From contig JAFLZH010000001.1 of the NCBI GenBank assembly GCA_029785615.1, positions 289,044-353,043 of the forward strand: a DNA stretch of 64,000 nt, written 5' to 3'. Below are positions 18,558-28,520 of this stretch, in pieces. Positions within the stretch are counted from its first letter, which is position 1; each line of letters opens with the position of its first letter. Origin of the DNA: Nitrososphaerota archaeon. Lineage in GTDB: Archaea; Thermoproteota; Nitrososphaeria; Nitrososphaerales; Gagatemarchaeaceae. The notes under the pieces were generated by a model that saw only the letters and a program-made list of their open reading frames with translations, ran no database searches and was not told the DNA's origin. The position numbers were made by a program, and so were the translations under genes.

Positions 18558-19121
18558 TCAGCGCGTCCTGCTTCGAACTAGGTATCCCAGGCCGCCCAAG
18601 AGCGCGCCGAGGGCCGCCACCAGGATCAGCGCCCCGATGGGGTCAGTGAGGTGGCCGAGTATCTGGACGTGGATCTGTTCTGGGACCAGCCCTTCTCCGC
18701 CGTTGGAGACGGGTGCGCTTGCCCAGCCTGCGAGGTAACCTCCCCACATCATGAGGAACATGGAGCCCGCCACGCCCACGTTCATCAGAAGGAGGTGCGC
18801 CCAGGCGAGCGCGTTTGTCAGACCCTTGTATGGCCTGCCCTGAATCCCTTCGATGTAGAGGTAGAATATTGCTGTGACCGCCATAGCTACGACCCCCACC
18901 ACAAGGAAGGAGATGTAGCCGGTGAAGAACCAGGTCCCGGCACCGTTGCTGGCAATCACCATCGCGGGCGGGTAGTAGTATGTGACCCCAGTGACGTACT
19001 GGAGCGGGTCGAGGATGAGCACGGTGGCGACCACCGCGAAGATCCCTTCGATGACTGCTGCCCAGATGAACCTGCCTGCCCATTTGCTCTTGATTGCGGG
19101 TTGCTGTGTCGTGTTTTCCAT
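18558..19121 (-). CDS. Membrane protein resembling part of heme-copper oxidase subunit I
   Basis: Four to five TM helices; TNALAWAHLLLMNVGVAGSMFLMMWGGYLAGW and ILGHLTDPIGALI. TATA-like TTATAAT at about 19147-19153 favours ATG at 19121 over 19136. Confidence 0.55.
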   Translation of the reverse strand: MENTTQQPAIKSKWAGRFIWAAVIEGIFAVVATVLILDPLQYVTGVTYYYPPAMVIASNGAGTWFFTGYISFLVVGVVAMAVTAIFYLYIEGIQGRPYKGLTNALAWAHLLLMNVGVAGSMFLMMWGGYLAGWASAPVSNGGEGLVPEQIHVQILGHLTDPIGALILVAALGALLGGLGYLVRSRTR

Positions 19122-19380
19122 GAACTCGGCGTCCATCCTAGGCGTTTATAATGGCCTGAGACGTTTTTCGCATCTGATAATCAGTTCTGGAGGCGCTCCG
19201 GCTCCTCCGGGCGCTGATGTCGCCTCGGAGTTCTTCCGATCGCTTTGGTCAGGTCGCGCCGACTCCGCGTCACCGCCTGCGCCCCCTCTTCGGCCAGGTG
19301 CGTCCTCGCGTTAGGTTCTCAACTGTGGGAATTGTGAGCGCGCATTAAATAGCTAAGGGGCCGAAGTGAGACTGACAGAC

Positions 19381-19839
19381 ATGGCAAGCAACGGCAAGGG
19401 GTTCCAGAAAATTGTGGTCGCCTTCGACGGGTCGAAGGACTCGGTGGAGGCCGTCCGGCTGGCGTGCTCGATGGCCGCGAAGTTCGGGTCCAAACTGACG
19501 GTGACCCACGTCTACAGCTCGCCTGCGATGATATTCTCGGGAGGGGCTGGCATACCCATCCCCAACTACGGCGAACTGGATGACGCGGCGAAGGAGGCGG
19601 CGGAGGCGGTCCTCTCCAGGGGGGTCCAGCTCGCGGCCCAGGCGGGGGTGAACGCCAAGGGGGAGCTACTCGAGGCTGCGTCAGTGGTGGAGGCGCTGGT
19701 GGGTTTCGCAACTGACCAGAAGGCCGACCTCATCGTGGTGGGGACGAGGGGGATGACCGGATTCAAGAAACTGATTGTCGGTAGCGTCTCCTCCGGCCTG
19801 GTCGGACACTCTCATTGCCCGGTCCTCGTGGTAAGATGA
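19381..19839 (+). CDS. Universal stress protein (UspA family)
   Basis: KIVVAFDGSKDSVEAVRLA ... DLIVVGTRGMTGFKKLIVGSVSSGLVGHSHCPVLVVR. Confidence 0.93.
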   Translation: MASNGKGFQKIVVAFDGSKDSVEAVRLACSMAAKFGSKLTVTHVYSSPAMIFSGGAGIPIPNYGELDDAAKEAAEAVLSRGVQLAAQAGVNAKGELLEAASVVEALVGFATDQKADLIVVGTRGMTGFKKLIVGSVSSGLVGHSHCPVLVVR

Positions 19840-19843
19840 GAGG

Positions 19844-20275
19844 ATGATCTATGTCAAGGACATCATGGCCAGAAAAGTCAGGACCATAGACGCGGACGCC
19901 CCCATCAAAGAAGCGGCGGGGAAGATGGTGAGGTGGGGCATCGGCGCCCTCGTCATCACGAAGGGCGGGTCCAGGCCGGTGGGGATAGTCACAGAGGGGG
20001 ACATCTCGAGGAGCGTGGCCAGGGGCCTCGACCCGGGCGGCAGCCTGACAACCCTGAGGAGGAAGAAGCTGGTCACGGTCTCTCCGGCCGAAAGGGTCGA
20101 GGTGGCGGCCAAGATCATGTCGGACGCGAGGGTCAAGAAGCTCCCGGTGATGGAGAGGGGGAAGCTCCTAGGCATCGTGACCCAGAGCGACATAGTGGGC
20201 TCGAGCTTCTCCCTGGTCACCTCCCTCAAAGAGATGGTCCAGGCGAGGTACAGGCCTCCGGACTTCGAAATGTGA
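19844..20275 (+). CDS. CBS-domain pair protein
   Basis: VKDIMARKVRTIDADAPIKEAAGKMVRWGIGALVI ... KLPVMERGKLLGIVTQSDI. Confidence 0.92.
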   Translation: MIYVKDIMARKVRTIDADAPIKEAAGKMVRWGIGALVITKGGSRPVGIVTEGDISRSVARGLDPGGSLTTLRRKKLVTVSPAERVEVAAKIMSDARVKKLPVMERGKLLGIVTQSDIVGSSFSLVTSLKEMVQARYRPPDFEM

Positions 20276-20340
20276 CCCCGGAGGCTCGCCCCCCACCGCG
20301 GAACTGACTTTAAGCACCTGTCGGAAGGGGCGGTCACGGC

Positions 20341-20661
20341 TTGAGCATCCCAGACTACACCGTGGTGGTAGATTACGTCAGCGAAGGCGAGGTGGCGAAC
20401 CTCATCAGGGGGTATGTCGAGGTGAAAGGGAAGAAGGTCAGGTTCTCCGGTGTGGCCTACGGTCGCTTCGGCGGCCAGAACTTCTCCCCACAGTTCACGG
20501 AGGGGGCGAAGTCGAAGCTCGCGGCCCTCACGGGGGACTTCCCGAAGTTCGAGGAGGATCTCCAGATGCGCCTGGTGAGGGGGGAGTTCGACGCAAAGCC
20601 CGGAAAGGACGAACACCACCATCACCATCACCTGGGCGAGCCGGAGGGGGGTCCCGCTTGA
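20341..20661 (+). CDS. Small protein with natural C-terminal His6 tract
   Basis: 106 aa; ...[32 protein letters not shown] box upstream at about 20308. Confidence 0.65.
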   Translation: MSIPDYTVVVDYVSEGEVANLIRGYVEVKGKKVRFSGVAYGRFGGQNFSPQFTEGAKSKLAALTGDFPKFEEDLQMRLVRGEFDAKPGKDEHHHHHHLGEPEGGPA

Positions 20662-21581
20662 ACCTCCTCGTGGGCGGGACGGGTTTCGTCGGGGGGCACC
20701 TGGTGGAGTACCTGTTCCAGCAGGGTGAGATCTCCAAGGGAGCCTTCAGGATGGGGGCGCACCTGAAGACCATGGACACCAACGGGGTCCAGGGGATAGA
20801 GGTCGACCTCTCGGACCACCACTCGATCCACGAAGCCATGGAGGGGGTGGACGCGGTCTACAACCTGGCCTCCCCCATGCCGTATTCCGAGAGCGATTTC
20901 CTGGGGACCAGCACCGTGGGCCTGCTCAACCTCCTGGAGGCGGCCACCGAGGCGAATGCAAAGTGCTTCGTGCACCTGAGCACCCTGGACGTCTATGGGT
21001 TCGGCGCGACGAAGATCGACCCGTCGAGGGAACTCAGCCCGTCGGGGGAATATCAGAAAGCGAAGGCCGAAGCGGAGCGGCTCCTCCTCGAGTTCACGAA
21101 GCGGAGCGCCACACCCAGGATCACTGTGATTCGAGCTGCGAAGGCTTTCGGATCGAGGGACCCGTCGCTGGCCTTGCCCTTCCTCAGGATGATCGAGCAA
21201 GGGAGGGTGACAGTCCCCCGCGGCGGGACCATGTCCTACTCGCATCCGCGGGACATCGCCCAGGCGATGTACAAGGCGACCCAGGGGAACCTACGATCCG
21301 GCTCTTCCTACCTCGTGAAGTCCTTCGACGCAACCCCCGAGGCCCTGGCGAAGGGGCTGTCGTCAGCGGCAGGAAAAGACGCGGAGTTCAAGAAGCAGGG
21401 GCTCCTCTCCGGGCCAGCCATCCCGAGGTACGCTTCAGAGCAGTTGAGGGCGTCCCTTACCATCGACGACCAGCCGAGCTGGGCGGAGCTGGGGTACGCC
21501 CCGCAGTACGACCTGAAGGCCGCCTGCGACGAGGTCGCCGCCTGGTACAAGAAGGAGCCATGGGTCACCGAGAGCGCCTAG
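20658..21581 (+). CDS. NAD-dependent epimerase/dehydratase
   Basis: [26 protein letters not shown]; 307 aa. Confidence 0.85.
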   Translation: MNLLVGGTGFVGGHLVEYLFQQGEISKGAFRMGAHLKTMDTNGVQGIEVDLSDHHSIHEAMEGVDAVYNLASPMPYSESDFLGTSTVGLLNLLEAATEANAKCFVHLSTLDVYGFGATKIDPSRELSPSGEYQKAKAEAERLLLEFTKRSATPRITVIRAAKAFGSRDPSLALPFLRMIEQGRVTVPRGGTMSYSHPRDIAQAMYKATQGNLRSGSSYLVKSFDATPEALAKGLSSAAGKDAEFKKQGLLSGPAIPRYASEQLRASLTIDDQPSWAELGYAPQYDLKAACDEVAAWYKKEPWVTESA

Positions 21582-22252
21582 GCATCCCCCAGCTTCTCAG
21601 GGAAATCAGGGGGATGGTCTATGGCTCCACGGACAGGAGGGCCACCGCCCTCGCCCAGTTGCAGGCAGCCGAGGAGGGGGACCCTTTCCGCATACTGATC
21701 GGGACCATTCTCTCCCACAGGACCAGGGATGAAAACACCACCAGGGCGACTGAAAACCTGTTTTCCAAGTACAAGACGCCCGAAGAGTTGGCGAAGGCAG
21801 ACCCCATCGCCGTCAGCCGGCTCATCAGGCCGGCAGGGTTCTACAGGATGAAGGCGAAGAACATAATCCGGGTGTCCAAGCAGCTGGTCTCCGAGTTCGG
21901 TGGAGAAGTCCCTGAAAGCGAAGAGGAACTGCTGACGCTCCACTCGGTCGGGAGGAAGACGGCGAACTGCGTCCTCGTGTACGCCTTCAACAAGCCGGCC
22001 ATACCCGTGGACACCCACGTCCACCGGATTTCGAACAGGCTCGGGCTGGTGAAGACGAAGACTCCCGAGGAGACCGAGGCTGGGCTCGTCAAGACGGTCC
22101 CCCGCCGCTACTGGCTTGAGCTTAACGACCTGTTCGTGAGGTTCGGGCAGACCACCTGCAAGCCCATCGGACCGAAATGCTCGTCGTGCACCATCGCCCC
22201 CTCCTGCGAGTACTACAAGGCCGTCGTTGCACCCCGGACCAAAGATTCTTAG
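21560..22252 (+). CDS. nth: Endonuclease III (HhH-GPD, FeS cluster)
   Basis: [37 protein letters not shown]-x6-C-x2-C-x5-C at the C-terminus; ATG at 21560. Confidence 0.93.
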   Translation: MGHRERLGIPQLLREIRGMVYGSTDRRATALAQLQAAEEGDPFRILIGTILSHRTRDENTTRATENLFSKYKTPEELAKADPIAVSRLIRPAGFYRMKAKNIIRVSKQLVSEFGGEVPESEEELLTLHSVGRKTANCVLVYAFNKPAIPVDTHVHRISNRLGLVKTKTPEETEAGLVKTVPRRYWLELNDLFVRFGQTTCKPIGPKCSSCTIAPSCEYYKAVVAPRTKDS

Positions 22253-22276
22253 CCCCACTTTGGAGGCTGGCGGCCT

Positions 22277-22597
22277 GTGCCGACGCTGGAAGCTTCGAAG
22301 AAGAAGGTCGAGGAGCTCGTCGTGGCGAAGGGGTTCGGCAACTCCCCCGACGAGATCGCCAACAAGCTGCTCTTCGCGTTCATAGAGCTCGGGGAGGCCG
22401 GGGACTCCTGGAAGAAGGGGCGGCCGAAGGAGGAGACCATCGAGGAGCTGATCGACGTGATATTCTACGTGCTTGACGCCTCGAGATTGATCTCCCCCGA
22501 AGCAGACCTCGACGCCGTCTTCGAAGCGAAGTGGACGAAGAACATGACGAGGCCCCACAGGTACGGCGAAGGCTTCAGGGACAAGAAACAGGGCTAG
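22277..22597 (+). CDS. MazG-like nucleotide pyrophosphohydrolase
   Basis: KLLFAFIELGEAGDSWKKG...EELIDVIFYVLDASRL (ExxE...D helices). Confidence 0.75.
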   Translation: MPTLEASKKKVEELVVAKGFGNSPDEIANKLLFAFIELGEAGDSWKKGRPKEETIEELIDVIFYVLDASRLISPEADLDAVFEAKWTKNMTRPHRYGEGFRDKKQG

Positions 22598-22833
22598 TCT
22601 TCCTTCACCCAGGTGACCTGCTTGTCTGCATGGCAGACGTACCCAACGTACCCTGGGCCTCGGCCGTCAGTCACGGTCTCAGTCTTCATCAGGGGGAGAC
22701 CGCAGAGGGTGCACTTCATCTCCGACCCCTCCTGCCTGACCGTCCCCCAGTCGACCATGTAGTACGTCAGCCACATGGGGGATACGTCTGTCTTCAACGC
22801 GACTGCGCTCCAGAGGGATTGGCCCTTAAGCAT
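22594..22833 (-). CDS. Small zinc-ribbon-like protein
   Basis: MKCTLCGLPL...YVCHADKQVTW; start uncertain (could be the internal ATG before KCTLC). Confidence 0.5.
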   Translation of the reverse strand: MLKGQSLWSAVALKTDVSPMWLTYYMVDWGTVRQEGSEMKCTLCGLPLMKTETVTDGRGPGYVGYVCHADKQVTWVKED

Positions 22834-22879
22834 GCGCTCCGGTGAGGATTAAATCCGGGCCCCCCTCCGGTGGCCAGCC

Positions 22880-24103
22880 ATGGAAACGCTGTTCCAGTCC
22901 TCGGTGGACGAGGTGGACCGCCTCGTCGGGCTCGGGGAGGAGGAGAAGGTGCTCCTCCAGGACGCCGACGCCGCCGCTGCGGAACTGCTCGTCTCTGAGT
23001 TCGAGAAGTACGTGGAGAGAAAATACAACCCCGAGATAGCCGGGGTGCTCAGGCGGCACAACCTGATGGGGGTCCCGATAGCCACGAAGTACGGGGGCCG
23101 GGGGGCGCGCCAGCTCGCCGAGGCCCTCTTCCTGGAGAGGATGGGGCAGACGGGGATGGGGGTCATCACGCTCGCGGACGTCCACATGTGCCTAGGGAGC
23201 CTCGCTGTCCAAGACTGGGGGAGCGAGGAACAGAAGGACAGGTACCTCCCTGCGGCGGCGAAGGGCGACGTCCTGTTCGCCTACGGCCTCACCGAGCCGG
23301 AGGCCGGCTCCGACCCCGGGTCGCTGAAGACCAGCTACGCCAGGGAAGGGGCTGGGTTCAGGCTGACGGGGTCGAAGTATCTGATCTCGAACGGCTCGAT
23401 CGCGACCAACATGATAGTCTTCGCCCGACCCCAAGGCGACTCCAAAGGGGTCACCGCCTTCTTGGTCGACACCAAGCGGGAGGGGTTCAGCGTAGACATG
23501 AGGCTCGAAGAGAAGATAGGGCTCTTCACCTCGGACACGTCCCTGGTCAGCCTCGACGGGGCGTTCGTGCCAAAGGAAGACGTGCTCGGTGAAGAAGGGA
23601 AGGGGCTCTCGGTCGCATACTCGGCCCTCCTCAACGGCCGGATAGGCATCGCGTCCGGGTGCCTCGGGGTGATGGAGGACTGCCTCAACCAGGTCAGGGA
23701 GCGGACCACGTCCAGGGTGCAGCACGGGAAGGAGATAGCCAGGCACCAGCTGATCCAGAAGCACGTCGCCTTCATCGAATCCAGCCTCGAGGCGTGCAGG
23801 TGGCTGGTCTACAGGGCAGCGCTGAAGAAGGACGAATTCGGAGGCTCCCCCAGGGACGTCTCGCTCCGCTCGGAGGCGGACAGGCTCTCCGCGGTGGCGA
23901 AGTACATGTCGTCAAGGTGCGCCTTCGAGTCGGCGGACAGGGCCGTGCAGTGCTTCGGGGGGTTCGGATACTCGATAATGTCCCCCGTCGCAAAGCACTT
24001 CCTGGACTCCAGGGTCGCCAGGATCTACGAGGGCACCGACGAGATAATGGAGCTCAAGATAGCGTCGTCGGTCCTGGGGAAGCAGTTCGAGGCGTACAGA
24101 TGA
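22880..24103 (+). CDS. Acyl-CoA dehydrogenase
   Basis: YGLTEPEAGSDPGSLKTSY, QCFGGFGYS, RIYEGTDEIMELKIA. Confidence 0.93.
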   Translation: METLFQSSVDEVDRLVGLGEEEKVLLQDADAAAAELLVSEFEKYVERKYNPEIAGVLRRHNLMGVPIATKYGGRGARQLAEALFLERMGQTGMGVITLADVHMCLGSLAVQDWGSEEQKDRYLPAAAKGDVLFAYGLTEPEAGSDPGSLKTSYAREGAGFRLTGSKYLISNGSIATNMIVFARPQGDSKGVTAFLVDTKREGFSVDMRLEEKIGLFTSDTSLVSLDGAFVPKEDVLGEEGKGLSVAYSALLNGRIGIASGCLGVMEDCLNQVRERTTSRVQHGKEIARHQLIQKHVAFIESSLEACRWLVYRAALKKDEFGGSPRDVSLRSEADRLSAVAKYMSSRCAFESADRAVQCFGGFGYSIMSPVAKHFLDSRVARIYEGTDEIMELKIASSVLGKQFEAYR

Positions 24104-24342
24104 CGCAGGGCCCCATGGACCATCACAGCAGGCTGCGCAGGTTCTCCCTGGTCGTGGCAGTTCTCGGCGCCTCCCTGTCGACCGCCGTCACCGTCATGAA
24201 CAGGTTCTATTGGGAGCCTGGGAACCTCGCGGTCCTAGTCGCGAACCTGGCCATCCTCGCCATCTTCGTTGCACTCGGTGCAGCCTCAGCCGCGCCGCGG
24301 GGGCCGCGCGGGCTTCTGGCCAGGGCCGCGCTCCCCATATGA
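24100..24342 (+). CDS. Small membrane protein (80 aa)
   Basis: ATG overlaps the ACAD stop; two hydrophobic segments FSLVVAVLGASLSTAVTVM and LAVLVANLAILAIFVALGAAS. Confidence 0.5.
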   Translation: MTQGPMDHHSRLRRFSLVVAVLGASLSTAVTVMNRFYWEPGNLAVLVANLAILAIFVALGAASAAPRGPRGLLARAALPI

Positions 24343-24391
24343 CGTTCCGCCGTCGGATAGGGGTTATATCGCCCGGGAGCGCCGGTTCGCC

Positions 24392-24838
24392 ATGCAACTC
24401 CACCTCGACGGGTCGACCGTCATCAACGCCCCCCAGAGCAAGGTGTACGCCCTCCTCACCGACCCCAATTTCATAGCCAAGACACTCCCAGACGCCGAGG
24501 ACGTCCACGTGCTCGACGCCCAGAGCCTGGAAGCAAGGATGAAGCTGAGGGTCGCGGTGGTGTCGAGCGCGCTGAAGGTGAAGATGAGCATCTCGAAGAC
24601 CGCGCCCGGCTCCAAGGCGACGTTGGTCGCGGAAGGGACGGGGAGCGGGAGCGCCATGAAGATCACCAGCGTCTTCGACCTGGCTGGGGGTTCGTCAACC
24701 ACCATGGGCTGGTCGGCGGACGCTGAGATAACGGGCGTGATGGCGGGCCTGGGCTCGTCCCTCCTGAAGGGCTTCGCGACCAAGAAGGTGGCCGAAATCT
24801 TCGAAGGGATCACCAAGGCAATCGAAGAGGCAGCCTGA
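24392..24838 (+). CDS. CoxG/SRPBCC-family protein
   Basis: LDGSTVINAPQSKVYALLTDPNFIAKTLPDAEDV...KGFATKKVAEIFEGITKAI. Confidence 0.8.
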   Translation: MQLHLDGSTVINAPQSKVYALLTDPNFIAKTLPDAEDVHVLDAQSLEARMKLRVAVVSSALKVKMSISKTAPGSKATLVAEGTGSGSAMKITSVFDLAGGSSTTMGWSADAEITGVMAGLGSSLLKGFATKKVAEIFEGITKAIEEAA

Positions 24839-24897
24839 GCCCTGAGCGGTCAGGCCAGCGGCGCTCCCGGGGGATGAAGGCGGGAGGCACCGGCGTC

Positions 24898-24916
24898 CCC
24901 GGCCAGGCTGGCCGGG
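24898..24916. terminator. Perfect hairpin CCCGGCCA-GGC-TGGCCGGG
   Basis: 8-bp perfect stem, 3-nt loop, in the intergenic region after the CoxG-like gene. Confidence 0.4.
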
Positions 24917-25053
24917 TCCCTCCAATGCCTGCTGGCGAGCGCTGCGGCAACAACCCTCTGCCTTCCGTCATGAACCAAAACGAAGACGATTAGCAGGCTT
25001 ACGTCAAGCCACGTTAAATACGGACCGGGGGTCGGCGGCCCTGGCACCCTGCC

Positions 25054-25998
25054 ATGACCCGGATATTCTTCACGACTGACGTCCACGGCTCGGACAGGTG
25101 CTTCAGGAAGTTCCTCAACGCGGCCAAGGTGTACAAGGCCAGCTGCCTTATCCTAGGCGGAGACATCACCGGCAAGGTCCTCATACCGGTCGTCGAGAGA
25201 GAGGACGGGAAGTACGAGGCCCAGGTCTTCGGCGAGCGAGCCGTCTTCGGAAAGGAGAAGGTGGACGAAGTCAGGAAGAGGCTGCAGGACGCGGGGCAGT
25301 ATTCGGTGGTCACCACCAGAGCGGGGCTGGCGGAGATCCAGGCGGACAAGGCCAAGGAGGAGAAGGTCTTCAACGATGCCATGGCCGAAGTCCTGACGTC
25401 CTGGGTGGCGCTGGCACAGGAGAGGCTGAAGGGGACGGGGACCGTGTGCTACGTCTCGCCGGGGAATGACGACAAGCTCGAAATCGATTCGGTCCTGGTG
25501 GACTCCGGCCCGTTCGTCAACCCGGAAGACAGGGTCGTCGAACTCGATGGCGGATTCGAGATGATAACCTTGGGCACCGCCAACCCCACTCCCTGGAAGA
25601 GCCCCAGGGAGGTGAGCGAGGAGAGGCTCGGGGAGATTATAGAGCGCCTCGCGTCGCAGGTGAACAGGCCCGAGGACGCCGTCTACAACCTCCACGTCCC
25701 TCCGATAAACACTGAGCTGGACAGGGCCCCAGCCGTCAGCCACGACTTCAACTACGTGAAGGAAGGCCTCGGCGTCAAGTACATCCACGCGGGGAGCTCT
25801 GCCGTGCGGAAGGCTATCGAAAAGCATTCGCCCCTGCTCGGCCTCCACGGGCACATCCACGAGTCGAAGGGTTTCGTGAGGATAGGGCGAACCCTCTGCC
25901 TCAATCCGGGGAGCGAATACGCCGATGGAATCCTCCGCGGGGTGCTGGCCAACCTAGAACCGGGGAAGGTCCACGACTTTATGCTCACGAGCGGCTAG
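25054..25998 (+). CDS. Calcineurin-like metallophosphoesterase
   Basis: FFTTDVHGSDRC, LILGGDITG, SPGNDDK, LHGHIHES motifs; TTAAATAC box at about 25013. Confidence 0.85.
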   Translation: MTRIFFTTDVHGSDRCFRKFLNAAKVYKASCLILGGDITGKVLIPVVEREDGKYEAQVFGERAVFGKEKVDEVRKRLQDAGQYSVVTTRAGLAEIQADKAKEEKVFNDAMAEVLTSWVALAQERLKGTGTVCYVSPGNDDKLEIDSVLVDSGPFVNPEDRVVELDGGFEMITLGTANPTPWKSPREVSEERLGEIIERLASQVNRPEDAVYNLHVPPINTELDRAPAVSHDFNYVKEGLGVKYIHAGSSAVRKAIEKHSPLLGLHGHIHESKGFVRIGRTLCLNPGSEYADGILRGVLANLEPGKVHDFMLTSG

Positions 25999-26846
25999 GA
26001 CGTGAATTCCTTCCGCTCGAACAGGACTAGGCCGAGTACCAGCATCACCACGAAGTAGATCCCGAGTATCAGAAGCCCCTCGGGGACGGTCGCGTTGAAC
26101 TGGGAGATGGTGAACCTGCCTCCTGGCCCTGCAGCTACCACCGTCTTGGCTGCGGGATACGGCACGGTCAGGATGTTGGACACGATGCCCGCGCCATAGG
26201 TGATGGAGAACCAGGGCTCGATCCCGGCGACCAGGGCCGCGACGGTGTCGACGACATTGAAGACAAAGAGCAGGAGTATCACGCTCATGAGTATGGAGAT
26301 GGAGCTGCTCTTGAACAAGGAGCTGAAAGCGAAGGCGAGCGACAGGGCCGCCACCATGTATACGAAGGCGAAGGCAACCGACTGCACGAACTCCCAGGGG
26401 ACGGTCCCAGGGAAGTAGAACAGGCCGTTGGCCAGCATGGCCAGGGCGAACACCGCGAGGACGATGGTCGACGCGACCAGGGCCGCGATCCACTTCCCGA
26501 GGTAGATGGCCGACCTTCTGATTGGGTTGGGGACCAGGAAGTAACCCGTCCGGTTCTGGAACTCCCCTGAAATGGCATCTCCTCCGAAGAAGGCGGCGGA
26601 AAGGACCACCACGAAGTTGGCGAAACTCCCCCATCCCGCCCCGTAGAAGCCCAGCGCGTTCCCATCAACGAAGCCAGGGGGCCTGTAGTACCCGACGAGG
26701 ACGGTGAGGAGCCCGGATATGATCAGAATGATGGCGAGCATGACGTAGAACCGCCGCGCCCTGAAATAGTTGAGGAAGTTGTACTTCGCAGAGATCCAGA
26801 CGTGGGCCAGTGAACCCGCCTTCGCTCTGGGGTGCTCTTCCGACAT
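25995..26846 (-). CDS. ABC transporter permease (ABC-2 type)
   Basis: 283 aa, six TM helices, FGGDAISGEFQNRTGYFLVPNPIRRSAIYLGKW. Confidence 0.85.
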   Translation of the reverse strand: MSEEHPRAKAGSLAHVWISAKYNFLNYFRARRFYVMLAIILIISGLLTVLVGYYRPPGFVDGNALGFYGAGWGSFANFVVVLSAAFFGGDAISGEFQNRTGYFLVPNPIRRSAIYLGKWIAALVASTIVLAVFALAMLANGLFYFPGTVPWEFVQSVAFAFVYMVAALSLAFAFSSLFKSSSISILMSVILLLFVFNVVDTVAALVAGIEPWFSITYGAGIVSNILTVPYPAAKTVVAAGPGGRFTISQFNATVPEGLLILGIYFVVMLVLGLVLFERKEFTS

Positions 26847-26849
26847 GTC

Positions 26850-27782
26850 CTAAAGGGTCTCCTTGATCAGCGACAGATAGGCGTCTTCGAGCCCCGAAGC
26901 CGGGGCGAACGTCAGCGCACCAGCCTTCAGACCTGCCACCAGCTCGAGGAGCTTGTCCTGGGTGACTGCTGCATGGTCGAACTTCACTATCAGGTGCCTG
27001 TCATTCGACCTGGTGGCGGACGACACGCCCTGGAGCTTTGAGACGCGGAGCCTGAGGGGCTCGTCTACTCCCCCCGCGAAGCCGATCTCCACGGCGTTCC
27101 CCCCTCCGGCGAACTTCCCAGTCACGTTTTCGATGGTGTCATACACCAGGAGCTTCCCATGGTCTATCATCGCCACCTCCTGGCAGACCTCTGTCACCTC
27201 GGCGAGAAGGTGGGAGCTCATGAAGACGAGCCTGTCTTTGAGGGACATCACGATGTCCCTGACCTCGCTCATCCCCCTGGGGTCCAGTCCTGTCGAGGGC
27301 TCGTCGAGTATGATCACTTCCGGGTCGCTCAGGAGCGTCGAGGCCACGTTCACCCTCTGCTTCATCCCTTTGGAGAACCCTCCGACCTTCTTGTTCTCCC
27401 ATTCGCTCATCTTGACCCTCGCAAGCGCCTCGTCTATCCTCTTGTTCCTCTCCCCGCGAGGGACCCCCCGGATCTCGCAGAGCATGGAGAGCGCCTCCTT
27501 GGGGGTCAGCGAAGGGTAGATTTCGGGGGTCTCGATGAGGGTGGAGCAGGACGCCAGCGCCCCTCTCTTGTCTTTCGCAACGTCTACCCCGTTGATAAGC
27601 GCCGTCCCCTCCGTGGCCCTGATCAGGCCCGCGAGTATCTTCATGGTGGTTGTCTTCCCTGCGCCGTTGGGGCCGAGGAACCCCACGCACTTCGTCCCCT
27701 GGATCTTGAGGTCGAGCTTCGTGAGCGCCGCGAACTGTCCGTAGCTCTTGGAGAGCTGGCGCGCTTCGATGGATGGAGACAA
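26850..27782 (-). CDS. ABC transporter ATP-binding protein
   Basis: FLGPNGAGKTTTMKILAGL, VGGFSKGMKQRVNVASTLLSDPEVIILDEPSTGLDP. Confidence 0.95.
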   Translation of the reverse strand: MSPSIEARQLSKSYGQFAALTKLDLKIQGTKCVGFLGPNGAGKTTTMKILAGLIRATEGTALINGVDVAKDKRGALASCSTLIETPEIYPSLTPKEALSMLCEIRGVPRGERNKRIDEALARVKMSEWENKKVGGFSKGMKQRVNVASTLLSDPEVIILDEPSTGLDPRGMSEVRDIVMSLKDRLVFMSSHLLAEVTEVCQEVAMIDHGKLLVYDTIENVTGKFAGGGNAVEIGFAGGVDEPLRLRVSKLQGVSSATRSNDRHLIVKFDHAAVTQDKLLELVAGLKAGALTFAPASGLEDAYLSLIKETL

Positions 27783-27828
27783 CGGGGAAGCCTTACAGCC
27801 CGGCCGAGGGTCAGGATTTAAGGGTTAT

Positions 27829-27846
27829 CTGATACGATATCGAATA
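27829..27846. promoter_or_regulatory. Candidate PadR operator between divergent ABC and padR promoters
   Basis: CTGATACGATATCGAATA with palindromic core CGATATCG; flanked by divergent boxes CCTTAAAT (minus) and TTTTATAC (plus). Confidence 0.5.
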
Positions 27847-27887
27847 CTACTTTTATACCGCACCCTCAGCCGTGGGACGCTCTTAGC

Positions 27888-28463
27888 ATGGCCCGCCCCC
27901 TCTCGAAGCGTTGGCTCAATCCCCAGGCCGTCCCTCGTGGGTTCCTGCGGCTCTACATCATGACACTCCTCTCCCGGGGACCTGAGACGGGCTACTCGAT
28001 AATCCAGAAGATAGACGAGAGGACGGAAGGCGCCTGGAGGCCGGGGCCGGGGACCATGTATCCCACGCTGAAGGGGCTGGTCTCCGACGGGCTCGTGAGG
28101 GCAGCGCCGGGCGTCGGCGCTTCAGGGGCCAAGGCGTACATGATGACCGCGGAGGGCCAGAGAGCGCTCAGGGAGATGCGCGAAAGGCTCGCCAGCCTGG
28201 GAAGGAAGGAGAGGGTCGTCGCCCGCCTGTTCTCAGATATTCTCCCGCCGACGGTCTACGTCCCGCTCGTGGTGAACAGATACAAGGAGGGGGCCCAACA
28301 GCTGAGGGAGAGGATGTCCGAGATCCCCCTTCCGGAGAGGGTGGCGTATCTCAAGGAGCTCAGGCTGTTCATGGAGACCCAGATCGGGTGGATCGACTCT
28401 CAGCTCCAGTTGCAGAGGGCGGTCCTTCACGGCGCCCCGCCGCGGCCACGCCGAAGATACTAG
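27888..28463 (+). CDS. PadR-family transcriptional regulator
   Basis: RLYIMTLLSRGPETGYSIIQKIDERTEGAWRPGPGTMYPTLKGLVSDGLV. Confidence 0.9.
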   Translation: MARPLSKRWLNPQAVPRGFLRLYIMTLLSRGPETGYSIIQKIDERTEGAWRPGPGTMYPTLKGLVSDGLVRAAPGVGASGAKAYMMTAEGQRALREMRERLASLGRKERVVARLFSDILPPTVYVPLVVNRYKEGAQQLRERMSEIPLPERVAYLKELRLFMETQIGWIDSQLQLQRAVLHGAPPRPRRRY

Positions 28464-28520
28464 AGGAGGGACATCGCAGAACATGGTTCCAGTGCATTCC
28501 ATAGAGGGGACGGGCTGAGC

